A stretch of 64,000 nt of DNA, taken from positions 62,001-126,000 of the forward strand of contig JADJWH010000004.1 of assembly GCA_016716465.1 (NCBI GenBank). Direction: 5' to 3'. Of this stretch, positions 35,295 to 44,290 are shown piece after piece. Position numbers and translations under genes: made by a program. How positions within the stretch are numbered: the first letter of the stretch is position 1; the number at the start of each line of letters is the position of its first letter. This DNA is from Gammaproteobacteria bacterium. GTDB taxonomy: Bacteria > Pseudomonadota > Gammaproteobacteria > SZUA-140. The notes under the pieces are model-generated. The model was not told the DNA's origin and did no database searches. It saw only the letters and a list, made by a program, of their open reading frames with translations.

Positions 35295-36512
35295 GTGACG
35301 ACACATGATCTGACCCCGCCCCGCCTCATCGCCCGTGCGCATCCACACGGAAAGTCATCAGGTCGCCTCGGCGCGACGCTGGCCACGCTTCTCCTGCTGT
35401 GCTCCGCCGGGAGCCACGCGGCTGCGCCCGCGATTCCGGCCCCATCGATTCCGGCGCCCCCGACGATCAACGCCGGCAGCTACGTGCTGATCGACTTCAA
35501 CAGCGGTGACATCCTCGCCGAAAGCAACGCCCGCACGCGGATGGAGCCGGCGAGCCTGACCAAGCTGATGACCGCATATATCGTATTCAACGAGATGCAC
35601 AACGGAACCCTCCGGCGCGACCAGCCGGTCACCATCAGTGAAAATGCCTGGCGCACCCAGGGTTCGCGCATGTTCGTCGATGTCAATTCGCAGGTGACGG
35701 TCGAAGAGCTGCTCAAGGGAATGATCGTGCAGTCGGGTAATGACGCCACCGTGGCCCTTGCGGAGCAGGTGGCGGGAAGCGAGGACGCCTTCGCCGGTCT
35801 GATGAACGATGTCGCCGGTTCGCTGCAGATGAAGGACAGTCACTTCGTAAACAGCTCCGGCATGCCGGATCCCGAGCATTACACCACCGCCTACGACCTC
35901 GCGCTGCTCACCCGCGCGCTGATCGCCTCGTTCCCTGAGGACTACAAGCTGTATTCAATGCGGGAATTCACCTATAACAACATCACCCAGCACAACCGCA
36001 ACCGGATGCTGTGGCGCGATGCCTCGGTGGACGGGGTCAAGACGGGACACACTGACTCCGCCGGCTACTGCCTGGTCACTTCGGCGCTGCGCGACGACAT
36101 GCGACTGATTTCCGTGGTCCTGCGCACCAAGAGCGACGATGCCCGGGTCGAGGAGACGCAGAAGCTGCTCAATTACGGTTTCCGTTTCTTCGAAACCCAC
36201 CGCCTGTACGGCGCCGCGTCCGCGCTGACCACGACCCGGGTGTGGAAAGGCGTGACGGAGGAACTGCCGCTCGGCCTGAACCAGGACCTGTACGTCACCA
36301 TCCCGCGCAATCAATACCAGAAGCTGAATGCGGCCATGAACATCACGCCCACCATCACCGCGCCGGTGCACAAGGGACAGCAGCTCGGCACCGTCCAGGT
36401 GACCCTGGACGGTAAAAATATCGCGGAACGGCCGCTGGTCGCGCTGAGCGAAATCCCCGAGGGGAGTTTCGCCCAGCGCATCACCGACGAGATCCGTCTG
36501 TTCTTCGAATAG
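35295..36512 (+). CDS. dacA: D-alanyl-D-alanine carboxypeptidase (PBP5/6 type)
   Basis: A 405-residue low-molecular-weight PBP that trims the terminal D-Ala from peptidoglycan stems. Motifs: SLTKLMTAY (SxxK), the SGN triad in VQSGNDATVALAEQ, and KTGHTDSAGYC. The C-terminus ends in an amphipathic helix, AQRITDEIRLFFE, which anchors PBP5 to the inner membrane. The signal segment follows a Pro/Ala-rich stretch. A 130-base gap before it may hold a separate promoter. It precedes a D-amino-acid transaminase. Confidence 0.96.
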   Translation: MTTHDLTPPRLIARAHPHGKSSGRLGATLATLLLLCSAGSHAAAPAIPAPSIPAPPTINAGSYVLIDFNSGDILAESNARTRMEPASLTKLMTAYIVFNEMHNGTLRRDQPVTISENAWRTQGSRMFVDVNSQVTVEELLKGMIVQSGNDATVALAEQVAGSEDAFAGLMNDVAGSLQMKDSHFVNSSGMPDPEHYTTAYDLALLTRALIASFPEDYKLYSMREFTYNNITQHNRNRMLWRDASVDGVKTGHTDSAGYCLVTSALRDDMRLISVVLRTKSDDARVEETQKLLNYGFRFFETHRLYGAASALTTTRVWKGVTEELPLGLNQDLYVTIPRNQYQKLNAAMNITPTITAPVHKGQQLGTVQVTLDGKNIAERPLVALSEIPEGSFAQRITDEIRLFFE

Positions 36513-36523
36513 CGGGCGGGCGC

Positions 36524-37402
36524 ATGGGCACGGTCTTTCTGAACGGCAAGTTTCTCCCGCTCGAGCAGGCGACGATCTCCCCGCTGGACCGCGGTTTCGT
36601 CTTCGGCGACGGCGTCTACGAGGTAATCCCGGTCTACGGCGGACGCCTGTTCCGTCTGGAGGAGCATCTGATCCGGCTCGATGGCAGCCTGGCGGGGATC
36701 CGCCTGGCCTCACCGCACACGCACGCGGAATGGACGCGCATCCTGCGTGAGCTGGTGGAGCATAATCACGGCGGGGACCAGTCCGTCTATCTGCAGATCA
36801 CACGCGGGGTCGCGAAGCGCGACCACGCCTTTCCGCGCGACTGCGTGCCCACCGTCTTCGCCATGAGTTCCCCGCTCGCGCCCGTTCCGGCCGAGATCCG
36901 GCAAACGGGAATCGCCGCCATCACGCTGCCCGACATCCGCTGGCAGTATTGCCATCTCAAGACCATCGCCCTGCTGCCGAACATCCTGCTCCGGCAGCAG
37001 GCGCTGGACAATGGCGCCGCGGAGGCCATCCTGATCCGCGACGGCGAGGCGACCGAGGGCGCCGCCAGCAATCTGTTCATCGTCCGCGACGATACCCTGC
37101 TCACTCCGCCCAAGGGTCCCCGGCTGCTCCCCGGCATCACCCGCGATCTGATCCTGGAACTCGCGGCACATCACGGGATCACACAGCGCGAGGCGGTGAT
37201 CACCCAGGATGACCTGACAGTAGCGGACGAGATCTGGTTGTCGAGCTCGACCAAGGAGATCCTTCCGGTGACCCGCCTCGACGGCAAGGCGGTCGGCGGC
37301 GGGACACCGGGACCGTTGTGGCGACGCATGATCGACTGGTACCAGGACTACAAGCGCGCCTATCAACAGCATGGCGACACCCTGCATGGATCAACCCGCT
37401 GA
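36524..37402 (+). CDS. dat: D-amino-acid (D-alanine) aminotransferase
   Basis: A 292-residue class IV PLP enzyme. The catalytic Lys is in YCHLKTIALLPNILLRQQA, and the PLP phosphate site in GAASNLFIV with LSSSTKEILPVTRLDG. The N-terminus LNGKFLPLEQATISPLDRGFVFGDGVYEV is shared with branched-chain aminotransferases and aminodeoxychorismate lyase. SVYLQITRGVAKRDHAFP is closest to D-alanine transaminases. Position after dacA, whose product is D-Ala, agrees. Other class IV activities cannot be ruled out from sequence. Confidence 0.88.
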   Translation: MGTVFLNGKFLPLEQATISPLDRGFVFGDGVYEVIPVYGGRLFRLEEHLIRLDGSLAGIRLASPHTHAEWTRILRELVEHNHGGDQSVYLQITRGVAKRDHAFPRDCVPTVFAMSSPLAPVPAEIRQTGIAAITLPDIRWQYCHLKTIALLPNILLRQQALDNGAAEAILIRDGEATEGAASNLFIVRDDTLLTPPKGPRLLPGITRDLILELAAHHGITQREAVITQDDLTVADEIWLSSSTKEILPVTRLDGKAVGGGTPGPLWRRMIDWYQDYKRAYQQHGDTLHGSTR

Positions 37403-37655
37403 CAGCCTGCTGGAATTTCCCTGCGACTTTCCCATCAAGGCGATCGGAAAGGCGGGGCGCGACATCGACGCCATCGTCTTCACCCTGGTACGCGCCCACG
37501 CGCCGGACCTCGGCGAGGGCGCCATCCGCAGCCGGACCAGCCGGAACGGCAGCTACCAGTCGGTCACCGTCACGATCCGCGCGACCAGCCGCGCCCAGAT
37601 CGACGACATCTACCGCGCCCTGAGCGCGCACGATGACATCGTCATGGTGCTGTGA
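37386..37655 (+). CDS. ybeD: YbeD/DUF493 family protein
   Basis: An 89-residue cytoplasmic protein with a ferredoxin-like (ACT-like) fold in known relatives. It begins MDQPADSLLEFPCDFPIKAIG and ends IDDIYRALSAHDDIVMVL, both conserved. The start overlaps the dat stop; the stop overlaps lipB. In many gammaproteobacteria it sits between dacA and lipB. The biochemical role is not established. Confidence 0.93.
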   Translation: MDQPADSLLEFPCDFPIKAIGKAGRDIDAIVFTLVRAHAPDLGEGAIRSRTSRNGSYQSVTVTIRATSRAQIDDIYRALSAHDDIVMVL

Positions 37656-38323
37656 ACACGCGACCGGCGCAGCGCCTGACGGTCAGGCACCTGGGGTTGC
37701 GGGACTACGCGCCCGTCATGGCGGCCATGCAGGCATTTACCGAATCCCGCACCGCCGCCACCGGGGATGAGATCTGGCTGCTGGAGCACCCCCCCGTGTA
37801 TACCCTCGGTCGCGCGGCGCTGCCCGAGCATGTCCTTTCCCCCGGATCGATCCCGGTCGTACGCACCGATCGGGGTGGACAGGTCACCTACCATGGCCCC
37901 GGCCAGTTGGTCGTCTATACACTGATCGATCTGCGCCGCCTCGGCCTCGGGGTCAAGGATTTCGTTCATCTGCTCGAGGGGTGCCTCATCGAATTGCTGG
38001 CCGCTTACGGCATTCCCGCCGGCCGCCGGGCGGGCGCCCCGGGGGTCTACGTCGCCGACGCGAAGATCGCGGCGCTCGGTCTGCGTGTGCGGCGCGGCTG
38101 CAGTTACCACGGCGTGAGCCTGAACGTGGACATGGATCTGGCGCCCTTCACCCGCATCAATCCCTGCGGCTACCCCGGACTCCGGATCACACAACTGGCC
38201 GCGTTCGGCGACCGCAAGGCGGCGGACATCCCTGCGATCGGCGCGGACTTCCTGGCCGTTCTGACACGGCAACTGAATTACGATAAAATTCCGGCATCCG
38301 ATCCCGTCGCCGAGGCGGGTTGA
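37652..38323 (+). CDS. lipB: Octanoyl-[acyl-carrier-protein]:protein N-octanoyltransferase
   Basis: A 223-residue enzyme that moves octanoyl groups from ACP to lipoyl domains. Conserved parts are DEIWLLEHPPVYTLGRAA, RTDRGGQVTYHGPGQLVVYTLIDL, and the Lys/Cys-bearing AKIAALGLRVRRGCSYHGVSLNV and RINPCGYPGL. Its GTG start overlaps the end of ybeD. It supplies octanoyl-protein to LipA, encoded next. Confidence 0.96.
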   Translation: MNTRPAQRLTVRHLGLRDYAPVMAAMQAFTESRTAATGDEIWLLEHPPVYTLGRAALPEHVLSPGSIPVVRTDRGGQVTYHGPGQLVVYTLIDLRRLGLGVKDFVHLLEGCLIELLAAYGIPAGRRAGAPGVYVADAKIAALGLRVRRGCSYHGVSLNVDMDLAPFTRINPCGYPGLRITQLAAFGDRKAADIPAIGADFLAVLTRQLNYDKIPASDPVAEAG

Positions 38324-38357
38324 ACCGCCACCCGGCACCGACGAACGGGTTCCTGTC

Positions 38358-39308
38358 ATGACCGATTTCGCCCACGAACGCAAGAAGCTGCGCGGCGCCT
38401 CCAAGGTAGCGCGCATCCCCGTCAAGATCGAACCCACGGTCACCCCCCCGCGCAAGCCGAAATGGATCCGGGCACAGGCCCCGTCCGGCAGCCGCGTGAC
38501 GGAGCTCAAGGCGATCCTGCGCGACCACCATCTGCATACCGTGTGCGAGGAAGCCTCCTGTCCCAACCTGGGGGAATGCTTCAGCCACGGCACCGCGACC
38601 TTCATGATCATGGGCGCGATCTGCACGCGCCGCTGCCCCTTCTGCGACGTGGCCCACGGCAAACCCGACCCGCTTGATCCGGCCGAACCGGAAAACCTGG
38701 CCGTGACCATCCGCGCCATGGGGCTGAAGTACGTCGTGATCACCTCGGTCGACCGCGACGACCTGCGCGACGGCGGCGCGACCCACTTCGCCGCCTGCAT
38801 CGACGCGGTGCGGCGGTACAGCCCGGCCACCCGTATCGAGATCCTGGTGCCGGATTTCCGCGGACGAATGGAGCCTGCCCTTGCACGACTCGTACCGTCA
38901 CCGCCCGACGTGTTCAACCACAATCTGGAGACCGTCCCGCGGCTGTATCTGCAGGCGCGTCCGGGAGCGGATTACGTGTGGTCGCTGCAGCTGCTGCGGC
39001 GTTTCAAGCAGCTTCATCCCGGCATCCCGACCAAGTCGGGCCTGATGCTGGGGCTGGGCGAGACCCTTGAGGAGATCGAGGCCGTGATGCGCGACCTGCG
39101 CGCGCACGACTGCGACATGCTCACGCTGGGCCAGTATCTGCAGCCGAGCAAGTTCCATCTGCCCGTGGCGCGCTTCGTCCCGCCCGAGGAATTCGACCAC
39201 CTGGCGGAACGTGCGCGCGCGCTCGGTTTCACCAGCGTGGCAAGCGGACCGATGGTGCGCTCGTCCTATCACGCCGACCGCCAGGCCGCCGGCGAAACGA
39301 TCACCTGA
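38358..39308 (+). CDS. lipA: Lipoyl synthase (radical SAM)
   Basis: A 316-residue iron-sulfur enzyme that inserts two sulfurs into octanoyl groups. Both clusters are visible: the auxiliary cysteines in TVCEEASCPNLGECF and the radical SAM CxxxCxxC in GAICTRRCPFCDVAHG. The C-terminus keeps SGPMVRSSYHAD. It closes the mreB-to-lipA group and converges with the MidA-family gene. Confidence 0.97.
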   Translation: MTDFAHERKKLRGASKVARIPVKIEPTVTPPRKPKWIRAQAPSGSRVTELKAILRDHHLHTVCEEASCPNLGECFSHGTATFMIMGAICTRRCPFCDVAHGKPDPLDPAEPENLAVTIRAMGLKYVVITSVDRDDLRDGGATHFAACIDAVRRYSPATRIEILVPDFRGRMEPALARLVPSPPDVFNHNLETVPRLYLQARPGADYVWSLQLLRRFKQLHPGIPTKSGLMLGLGETLEEIEAVMRDLRAHDCDMLTLGQYLQPSKFHLPVARFVPPEEFDHLAERARALGFTSVASGPMVRSSYHADRQAAGETIT

Positions 39309-39340
39309 GCCTCGCGCCGCCCCACGCTTCATCGGCGCGC

Positions 39341-40531
39341 CTACAGTCTTCCGCGTTCGTCCCTGAAGGCCAGGCCAGGCAACGCGGCCTCGAACCCGCG
39401 CGACAGGGCAAGGATCTTGAATCGTTCGCCCATCTCTCCGGGCAGGGTCAGACGCCGTATCTGCTGCGCCAGCTTCGCGCGTTCCAGCACCGGAGCCTGT
39501 GCGAGCCGCTGCTCCCATTCCATGAGTCCGCCGCCGAGCAGGAAATAGGCCTGGGTGGTGAACCCGGCGACCTCTAGGCCGGCCCCCGAGGCCGCCTCGG
39601 CCAGGGCGGTGAATTCCACGTCCGCGGTAATGTCCTGCAGGCCGGGAAGGATGAGCGCGTCGGCGTGCGCGCGATGCCGGTAAAAGCAGCGCAGCGTGCC
39701 CGCGCGCCGCTCCGGGTGATAGTACTCGCGACGCGGGCTGCCGTAGTCCGCGAGCAGGATCACGCCGCGCGCCAGCGCCGCGCCTACGGCGGCGGTCCAA
39801 CGCTCCGCGGCCAGACTGATCTCCAGTACATGGCCGTCCGGAAAGTTCTCTTCGCCCAGTTCGGCGAGTATCGCCACGAGCCGCTCCTCCAGGCGCGGCT
39901 CGCTCAGCGGCCCGGGCTCGTACGCGAAGCGGCCGTCCTGCGTCGACCGCACATACAGCTCGCGCCACCCGCCCTGCTTCACCAGGCGGTGCAGCGGCAT
40001 CGCATCGAGCACTTCGTTCGCGATCACCACCCCGCGAATCGGCGTTTCCGGCAGGTTTTCCAGCCAGACGATGCGATCCAGCAAGTGCGGGACACGCTCC
40101 CGCAGCCGTTCCCTCTGGCGCGCGCGCAGATCCGCGCTGAGCTCGACGATGGCGTAGCGGACCGGCAGCGCGTCGAGTCTCTCGAGTTCGCACAGAAGAT
40201 CGCCGGCAAGCGCGCCGGAACCCGCGCCGAATTCGAGGATTTCGCCATCAGGCATATCCGCCAGCACCGGACGACATTGGCGCGCGAGACAGTAGGCGAA
40301 CAGCGGCGAGATCTCCGGCGCGGTCACGAAATCCCCTCCTTCGCCCAGCTTGACGCTGCCGGCGCTGTAATAACCCAGGCCCGGGGCATAGAGGGCGAGA
40401 TCCATGTAGCGCGCGAACGGGATGCGGCCGCCGGCCGCGTCGATCTCGCGGCGTATCAGCGCGGCGACGCGTTCACCATGGGCGCGGGAAACGGCATCAG
40501 GCACGGGAAGTTCGTTCGGGATATCCGGCAT
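39341..40531 (-). CDS. MidA/NDUFAF7-family SAM-dependent methyltransferase
   Basis: A protein of about 396 residues of the DUF185/MidA family, protein arginine methyltransferases best known in mitochondria for complex I assembly. The N-terminus has ALYAPGLGYYSAGSVKLGEGGDFVTAPEISPLF, the SAM site is EILEFGAGSGALAGDLL, and GVVIANEVLDAMPLHR follows. I chose the ATG at 40531; the longer frame reads into the divergent promoter region of the folM gene. The bacterial substrate is unknown. Confidence 0.9.
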   Translation of the reverse strand: MPDIPNELPVPDAVSRAHGERVAALIRREIDAAGGRIPFARYMDLALYAPGLGYYSAGSVKLGEGGDFVTAPEISPLFAYCLARQCRPVLADMPDGEILEFGAGSGALAGDLLCELERLDALPVRYAIVELSADLRARQRERLRERVPHLLDRIVWLENLPETPIRGVVIANEVLDAMPLHRLVKQGGWRELYVRSTQDGRFAYEPGPLSEPRLEERLVAILAELGEENFPDGHVLEISLAAERWTAAVGAALARGVILLADYGSPRREYYHPERRAGTLRCFYRHRAHADALILPGLQDITADVEFTALAEAASGAGLEVAGFTTQAYFLLGGGLMEWEQRLAQAPVLERAKLAQQIRRLTLPGEMGERFKILALSRGFEAALPGLAFRDERGRL

Positions 40532-40597
40532 TGCTTCGCGGGAACGGCGCTCGGGATCGTCGTGCCAGTATAACTGCCGTGCTAGTATAAGGTCATT

Positions 40598-41353
40598 ATG
40601 ATCCGCCAGACGTCGGACAGCGAAGGGAAGGTCGTGCTCATCACCGGCGCGGCCCGCCGCATCGGCGCCGTCATTGCGCGCGCGCTGCACGAGCAGGGGA
40701 TGCGCGTGGTCCTGCATTACCGCTCATCCGGAGCGGAAGCGGATGCGCTCGCGCGCGAGCTCAATCATGTCCGCCCGCACTCCGCCGTGCTGATCCAGGG
40801 CGATCTGCAGCGGGTGGAGGAGCTTCCCGCCATGATCGATCAGACCGTCTCCGCCTGGGGCCGGCTCGATGCCCTGGTGAACAACGCCTCGGATTTCTTC
40901 CCCACGCCGGTGGGTTCGATCACGACGGCGCAATGGGACGCGCTGCTCGACAGTAATCTCAAGGGCCCCCTGTTCCTGTCCCAGGCGGCCGCCCCGGCGC
41001 TCGCCGAGACCGACGGCTGCATCGTCAACATCACCGACATCCACGCTGAACGTCCTCTGAAGGGGCATTGCGTCTACAGCATCGCCAAGGCGGGGCTGGC
41101 CATGCTGACCCGGTCACTCGCGCGCGAACTCGGCCCGCGGGTACGCGTGAACGCCGTCGCCCCCGGCGCCATCCTGTGGCCGGAGCGCGAACTCGATGAG
41201 GACGGCCGACGGGAGATCGTCGCGCGCACCGCGCTCAAGCGCCAGGGAACCCCGGAGGACATCGCCCGCGCGGTGCTGTTTCTGGTGCGCGACGGTACCT
41301 ACATCACGGGGCAGACCATCGCCGTCGACGGCGGACGCCTGCTCCATACCTGA
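40598..41353 (+). CDS. folM: Pteridine reductase, SDR family (FolM-like)
   Basis: A 251-residue short-chain dehydrogenase. The nucleotide loop is ITGAARRIGAVIARALHEQG, an Arg-containing variant of TGxxxGxG seen in pteridine reductases that use NADPH. NNASDFFP and the catalytic YSIAKAGL are present, and the end is GQTIAVDGGRLLH. It is next to folK and folB, so a role in dihydrofolate or dihydromonapterin reduction is likely. Confidence 0.88.
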   Translation: MIRQTSDSEGKVVLITGAARRIGAVIARALHEQGMRVVLHYRSSGAEADALARELNHVRPHSAVLIQGDLQRVEELPAMIDQTVSAWGRLDALVNNASDFFPTPVGSITTAQWDALLDSNLKGPLFLSQAAAPALAETDGCIVNITDIHAERPLKGHCVYSIAKAGLAMLTRSLARELGPRVRVNAVAPGAILWPERELDEDGRREIVARTALKRQGTPEDIARAVLFLVRDGTYITGQTIAVDGGRLLHT

Positions 41354-41378
41354 GAGAGCCGATCCCGGAGGCGTCCGG

Positions 41379-41867
41379 TTACCACCGAAACGATACCGGG
41401 ACGAGCGCTCCTTCGGCTCGGTGAAACTCCTTCCATAAGGCGCCGAAGGTCGTTCCGAGTACCGGATGGCGAACATCCGGAGCGATCTCGGCCAGAGGCC
41501 CGAGTACGAAGGCGTATTCGAGGATCTCCTCGCGCGGCAGCCGGATCCCGTCCTCGTCGATCACAAGATCATCATAGAGCAGCAGGTCGAGATCGAGGGT
41601 ACGGGCGGCAAATCGCTCCGCGCGGCGATCGCGCCCCGCCGCAAGCTCTATCTCGCGCAAAGCGGATGCGACCTGCCGTACGTCACGCTCGCTGTCGAAG
41701 CTGACTACGAGATTGTAGAAATCGTCCCCGTCAAACCCCACCGCCTTGGTTTCATAAACCCTCGACAGGCGGAGATCACGAAAACGTTCGCGCAAGGCGG
41801 CGACCCCGGCGCGGATATGGGCGTCCCGGTCAATATTGCTGCCGATGCTGACATAGATCCGGCTCAT
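41379..41867 (-). CDS. folK: 2-amino-4-hydroxy-6-hydroxymethyldihydropteridine diphosphokinase
   Basis: A 162-residue HPPK of folate synthesis. Features: YVSIGSNIDRDAHIRAGVAALRE at the N-terminus, ETKAVGFDGDDFYNLVVSF, RDRRAERFAARTLDLDLLLYDD with the two metal-binding Asp residues, and LPREEILEYAFVLGPLAEIAPD. It follows folB by three bases and converges with folM. Confidence 0.95.
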   Translation of the reverse strand: MSRIYVSIGSNIDRDAHIRAGVAALRERFRDLRLSRVYETKAVGFDGDDFYNLVVSFDSERDVRQVASALREIELAAGRDRRAERFAARTLDLDLLLYDDLVIDEDGIRLPREEILEYAFVLGPLAEIAPDVRHPVLGTTFGALWKEFHRAEGALVPVSFRW

Positions 41868-41870
41868 CGA

Positions 41871-42233
41871 TCAGGCGTTACTGCCCCGCTCGATCAGCAC
41901 GCCGACGTCACGCGCATCGCGGATCGCACCGCGCTTGTTCACCCTGAGTCGCACGTGCGCCACGCCGAACTGCCGGATGATCAGGTCCGCCACATGTTCG
42001 GCGAGTGTCTCGACGAGCTGGAAGCTGCTGTTCTCCACGAATTCGATCACGGCCTTGGCGACCGCCTTGTAATCCAGCGCATCGGCGATCGAGTCCGTCC
42101 TGGCCGCCTTGGCCACATCGGTGGACATCTCGAGATCCAGGCTGACGGTCTGCTTGACGCGCCGCTCCCATTCGAAGATGCCGATCACGGTGTCGATCTT
42201 GAGATCAGTCAGATAGATGGTATCCATTGCCAT
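41871..42233 (-). CDS. folB: Dihydroneopterin aldolase
   Basis: A 120-residue aldolase of folate synthesis. It begins MAMDTIYLTDLKIDTVIGIFEWERRVKQ, matching the family, and contains DYKAVAKAVIEFVENSSFQLVETLAEHVADLI with the active-site Glu. It forms an operon with folK and is divergent from plsY, as in many gammaproteobacteria. Confidence 0.95.
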   Translation of the reverse strand: MAMDTIYLTDLKIDTVIGIFEWERRVKQTVSLDLEMSTDVAKAARTDSIADALDYKAVAKAVIEFVENSSFQLVETLAEHVADLIIRQFGVAHVRLRVNKRGAIRDARDVGVLIERGSNA

Positions 42234-42346
42234 TCGTCCGCGCGGTGAATCAACAGCCCGGCGCCACGCATCTGCAGGCCGGTATCTTGCCGGAGGTATT
42301 CTCGATTATAGTAAGCGCCACGACTGAAGGATGCTAACACACGTTC

Positions 42347-42931
42347 ATGATCATCGATATCTGCGCCGCCCTGTTCGCCTATCTGCTGGGATCCCTGTCG
42401 ACGGCGGTGATCGCCTGCAAGCTCAGCGGCCTGCCTGACCCGCGTACGCAGGGCTCGGGAAATCCGGGCGCAACGAACGTGCTGCGCTTCGGCGGCAAGG
42501 GTCTGGCTGTGGTAGTGCTGATCGGCGATCTGGTCAAGGGCCTGATCCCGGTGCTGGTCGCCCTCCTGTTGTCATTGCCGCCAGTGACCGTGGGTGTCGT
42601 CGGACTTCTCGCCTTCATCGGCCATATCTTTCCGGTCTTCTTCGGTTTCCGCGGCGGCAAGGGGGTGGCGACCGCGCTCGGCGTCATCCTTGGTCTGTCC
42701 TGGATCTCCGGGCTCGCCATCCTGGGCATATGGATTCTGGTCGCGCTGATATTCAAATACTCGTCACTCGCGGCGATATGCGCCGCGCTCGCCGCGCCGG
42801 TAGTCGTCTGGCTGACCGCACCCGAATATGCCGCGGTCGTGCTGGTCATGAGCCTGGCACTGTTGTGGCGTCACCGCAGCAACATCCGCAATCTGATGGG
42901 CGGCGTCGAGCCGAAGGTCGGAAAAAGATAA
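42347..42931 (+). CDS. plsY: Glycerol-3-phosphate acyltransferase PlsY
   Basis: A 194-residue membrane enzyme that acylates glycerol 3-phosphate from acyl-phosphate. Typical loops: LLGSLSTAVIACKLSGLPDPRTQGSGNPGATNVLRFGGK, GHIFPVFFGFRGGKGVATALG, and the C-terminal LLWRHRSNIRNLMGGVEPKVG. About five membrane segments. It lies between folB (divergent) and tsaD (convergent), a familiar order. Confidence 0.96.
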   Translation: MIIDICAALFAYLLGSLSTAVIACKLSGLPDPRTQGSGNPGATNVLRFGGKGLAVVVLIGDLVKGLIPVLVALLLSLPPVTVGVVGLLAFIGHIFPVFFGFRGGKGVATALGVILGLSWISGLAILGIWILVALIFKYSSLAAICAALAAPVVVWLTAPEYAAVVLVMSLALLWRHRSNIRNLMGGVEPKVGKR

Positions 42932-42972
42932 ACCGCCGCGATCGCTCGGCGGGTACACGCACCGCAGGCGCT

Positions 42973-44004
42973 TTATCGAGGGACGATGGCGGGCAGCGTA
43001 TCGAGCGGCCAGCGCGCCCTCACGTCGAATCCGCCCCGCGTCCATTCCCCGGCCTGCAGACGCAGGCATCCGACGAAAGCGATCATGGCGCCGTTGTCGG
43101 TACAGAATTCCGCGCGCGGGAAGAACGCCTCGCCACCCTCACCGCGCGCCAGCTCGGTCAACCTCAGCCGAAGCGCCCGGTTGGCGCCCACGCCACCGGC
43201 GACGACCAGGCTGCCCAGACCGGTGTCGCGCAGGGCGCGCCGGCATTTGATCGCGAGCGTATCGACCACCGCATCCTGAAACGCGCGCGCCACATCCGCG
43301 CGCAGGCGGCCCTGGTCAACATCATGCCGATGTTCCACGAGCGTGTTGGCGGCGAAGGTCTTCAGACCGCTGAAGCTGAATGCCAGACCGGGCCGATCCA
43401 CCATCGGGCGGGGAAAGCTGAAGCGCGACGGGTCTCCGGCCCGCGCCAGCTGCTCAAGCGCCGGCCCTCCGGGGTATGGCAGGCCCAGCAAGGTCGCCGT
43501 CTTGTCGAAGGCCTCTCCGACGGCGTCATCCAGGGTCTCCCCTATGATTTCGTAGCACCCGGTCTGCTCCACCCTGACCAGCAGGGTGTGCCCGCCCGAA
43601 ACCAGCAGAGCGACGAACGGACAGGCGGGCGCAGGTCGTTCCAGCAAGGGCGCCAGCAGATGCCCTTCAAGATGATGCACGGGTATCGCGGGCAGCCCCC
43701 TGGACCAGGCCAGACTGCGCCCGAGCGAGGCCCCGACCAGCAGCGCGCCGACCAGCCCGGGGCCCGCGGTATAGGCGATGCCATTGACCTGCCCCCATCC
43801 CGTCCCGGCATCCCGCATCACTTCAGTGATCAGGGGCAGGAGCCGGCGCACGTGGTCCCGGGAGGCGAGTTCGGGCACCACGCCGGCATATTCCGCGTGC
43901 ATGCTGCATTGGCTGTAGATTCGCTGCGCGAGCAGACCCTCGCGCGCGTCGTAGATAGCGACGCCGCTCTCATCGCAGGAAGTTTCTATGCCGATGACCC
44001 GCAT
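42973..44004 (-). CDS. tsaD: tRNA N6-adenosine threonylcarbamoyltransferase
   Basis: A 343-residue enzyme that transfers threonylcarbamoyl to A37 of ANN-decoding tRNAs. It starts MRVIGIETSCDESGVAIYD. The metal ligands are in PVHHLEGHLLAPLL, and GGHTLLVRVE, GEAFDKTATLLGLPYPGGPALE and VVAGGVGANRALR follow. In many relatives rpsU is divergent from it; here the next gene is an unrelated ABC transporter, so this is a breakpoint in conserved order. Confidence 0.96.
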   Translation of the reverse strand: MRVIGIETSCDESGVAIYDAREGLLAQRIYSQCSMHAEYAGVVPELASRDHVRRLLPLITEVMRDAGTGWGQVNGIAYTAGPGLVGALLVGASLGRSLAWSRGLPAIPVHHLEGHLLAPLLERPAPACPFVALLVSGGHTLLVRVEQTGCYEIIGETLDDAVGEAFDKTATLLGLPYPGGPALEQLARAGDPSRFSFPRPMVDRPGLAFSFSGLKTFAANTLVEHRHDVDQGRLRADVARAFQDAVVDTLAIKCRRALRDTGLGSLVVAGGVGANRALRLRLTELARGEGGEAFFPRAEFCTDNGAMIAFVGCLRLQAGEWTRGGFDVRARWPLDTLPAIVPR

Positions 44005-44290
44005 TCCCCGCGCCCCCTGATTGCCCGTCCTGCGCCGGGAAGCGATGGCCGGACGGTAAATTTTACGGGCAAAAAACCCGCAAATACGTTACAATGGCCG
44101 CTCCCGGCCAGCTGTCCGGATTGTAGCAAACCGGAACGCCCGGCCGGATGAATAAAACGGCAAATATTATGACCTTGAGACCCCGCATCACGGGGCAGAC
44201 CCGGCGCCGAGGATCCCACCGCCACTGACCGCATCCCGCGGCCGGCAATGATCCGCGCCTTCCTTCCGAGGACAGACGACGACAATTCCC

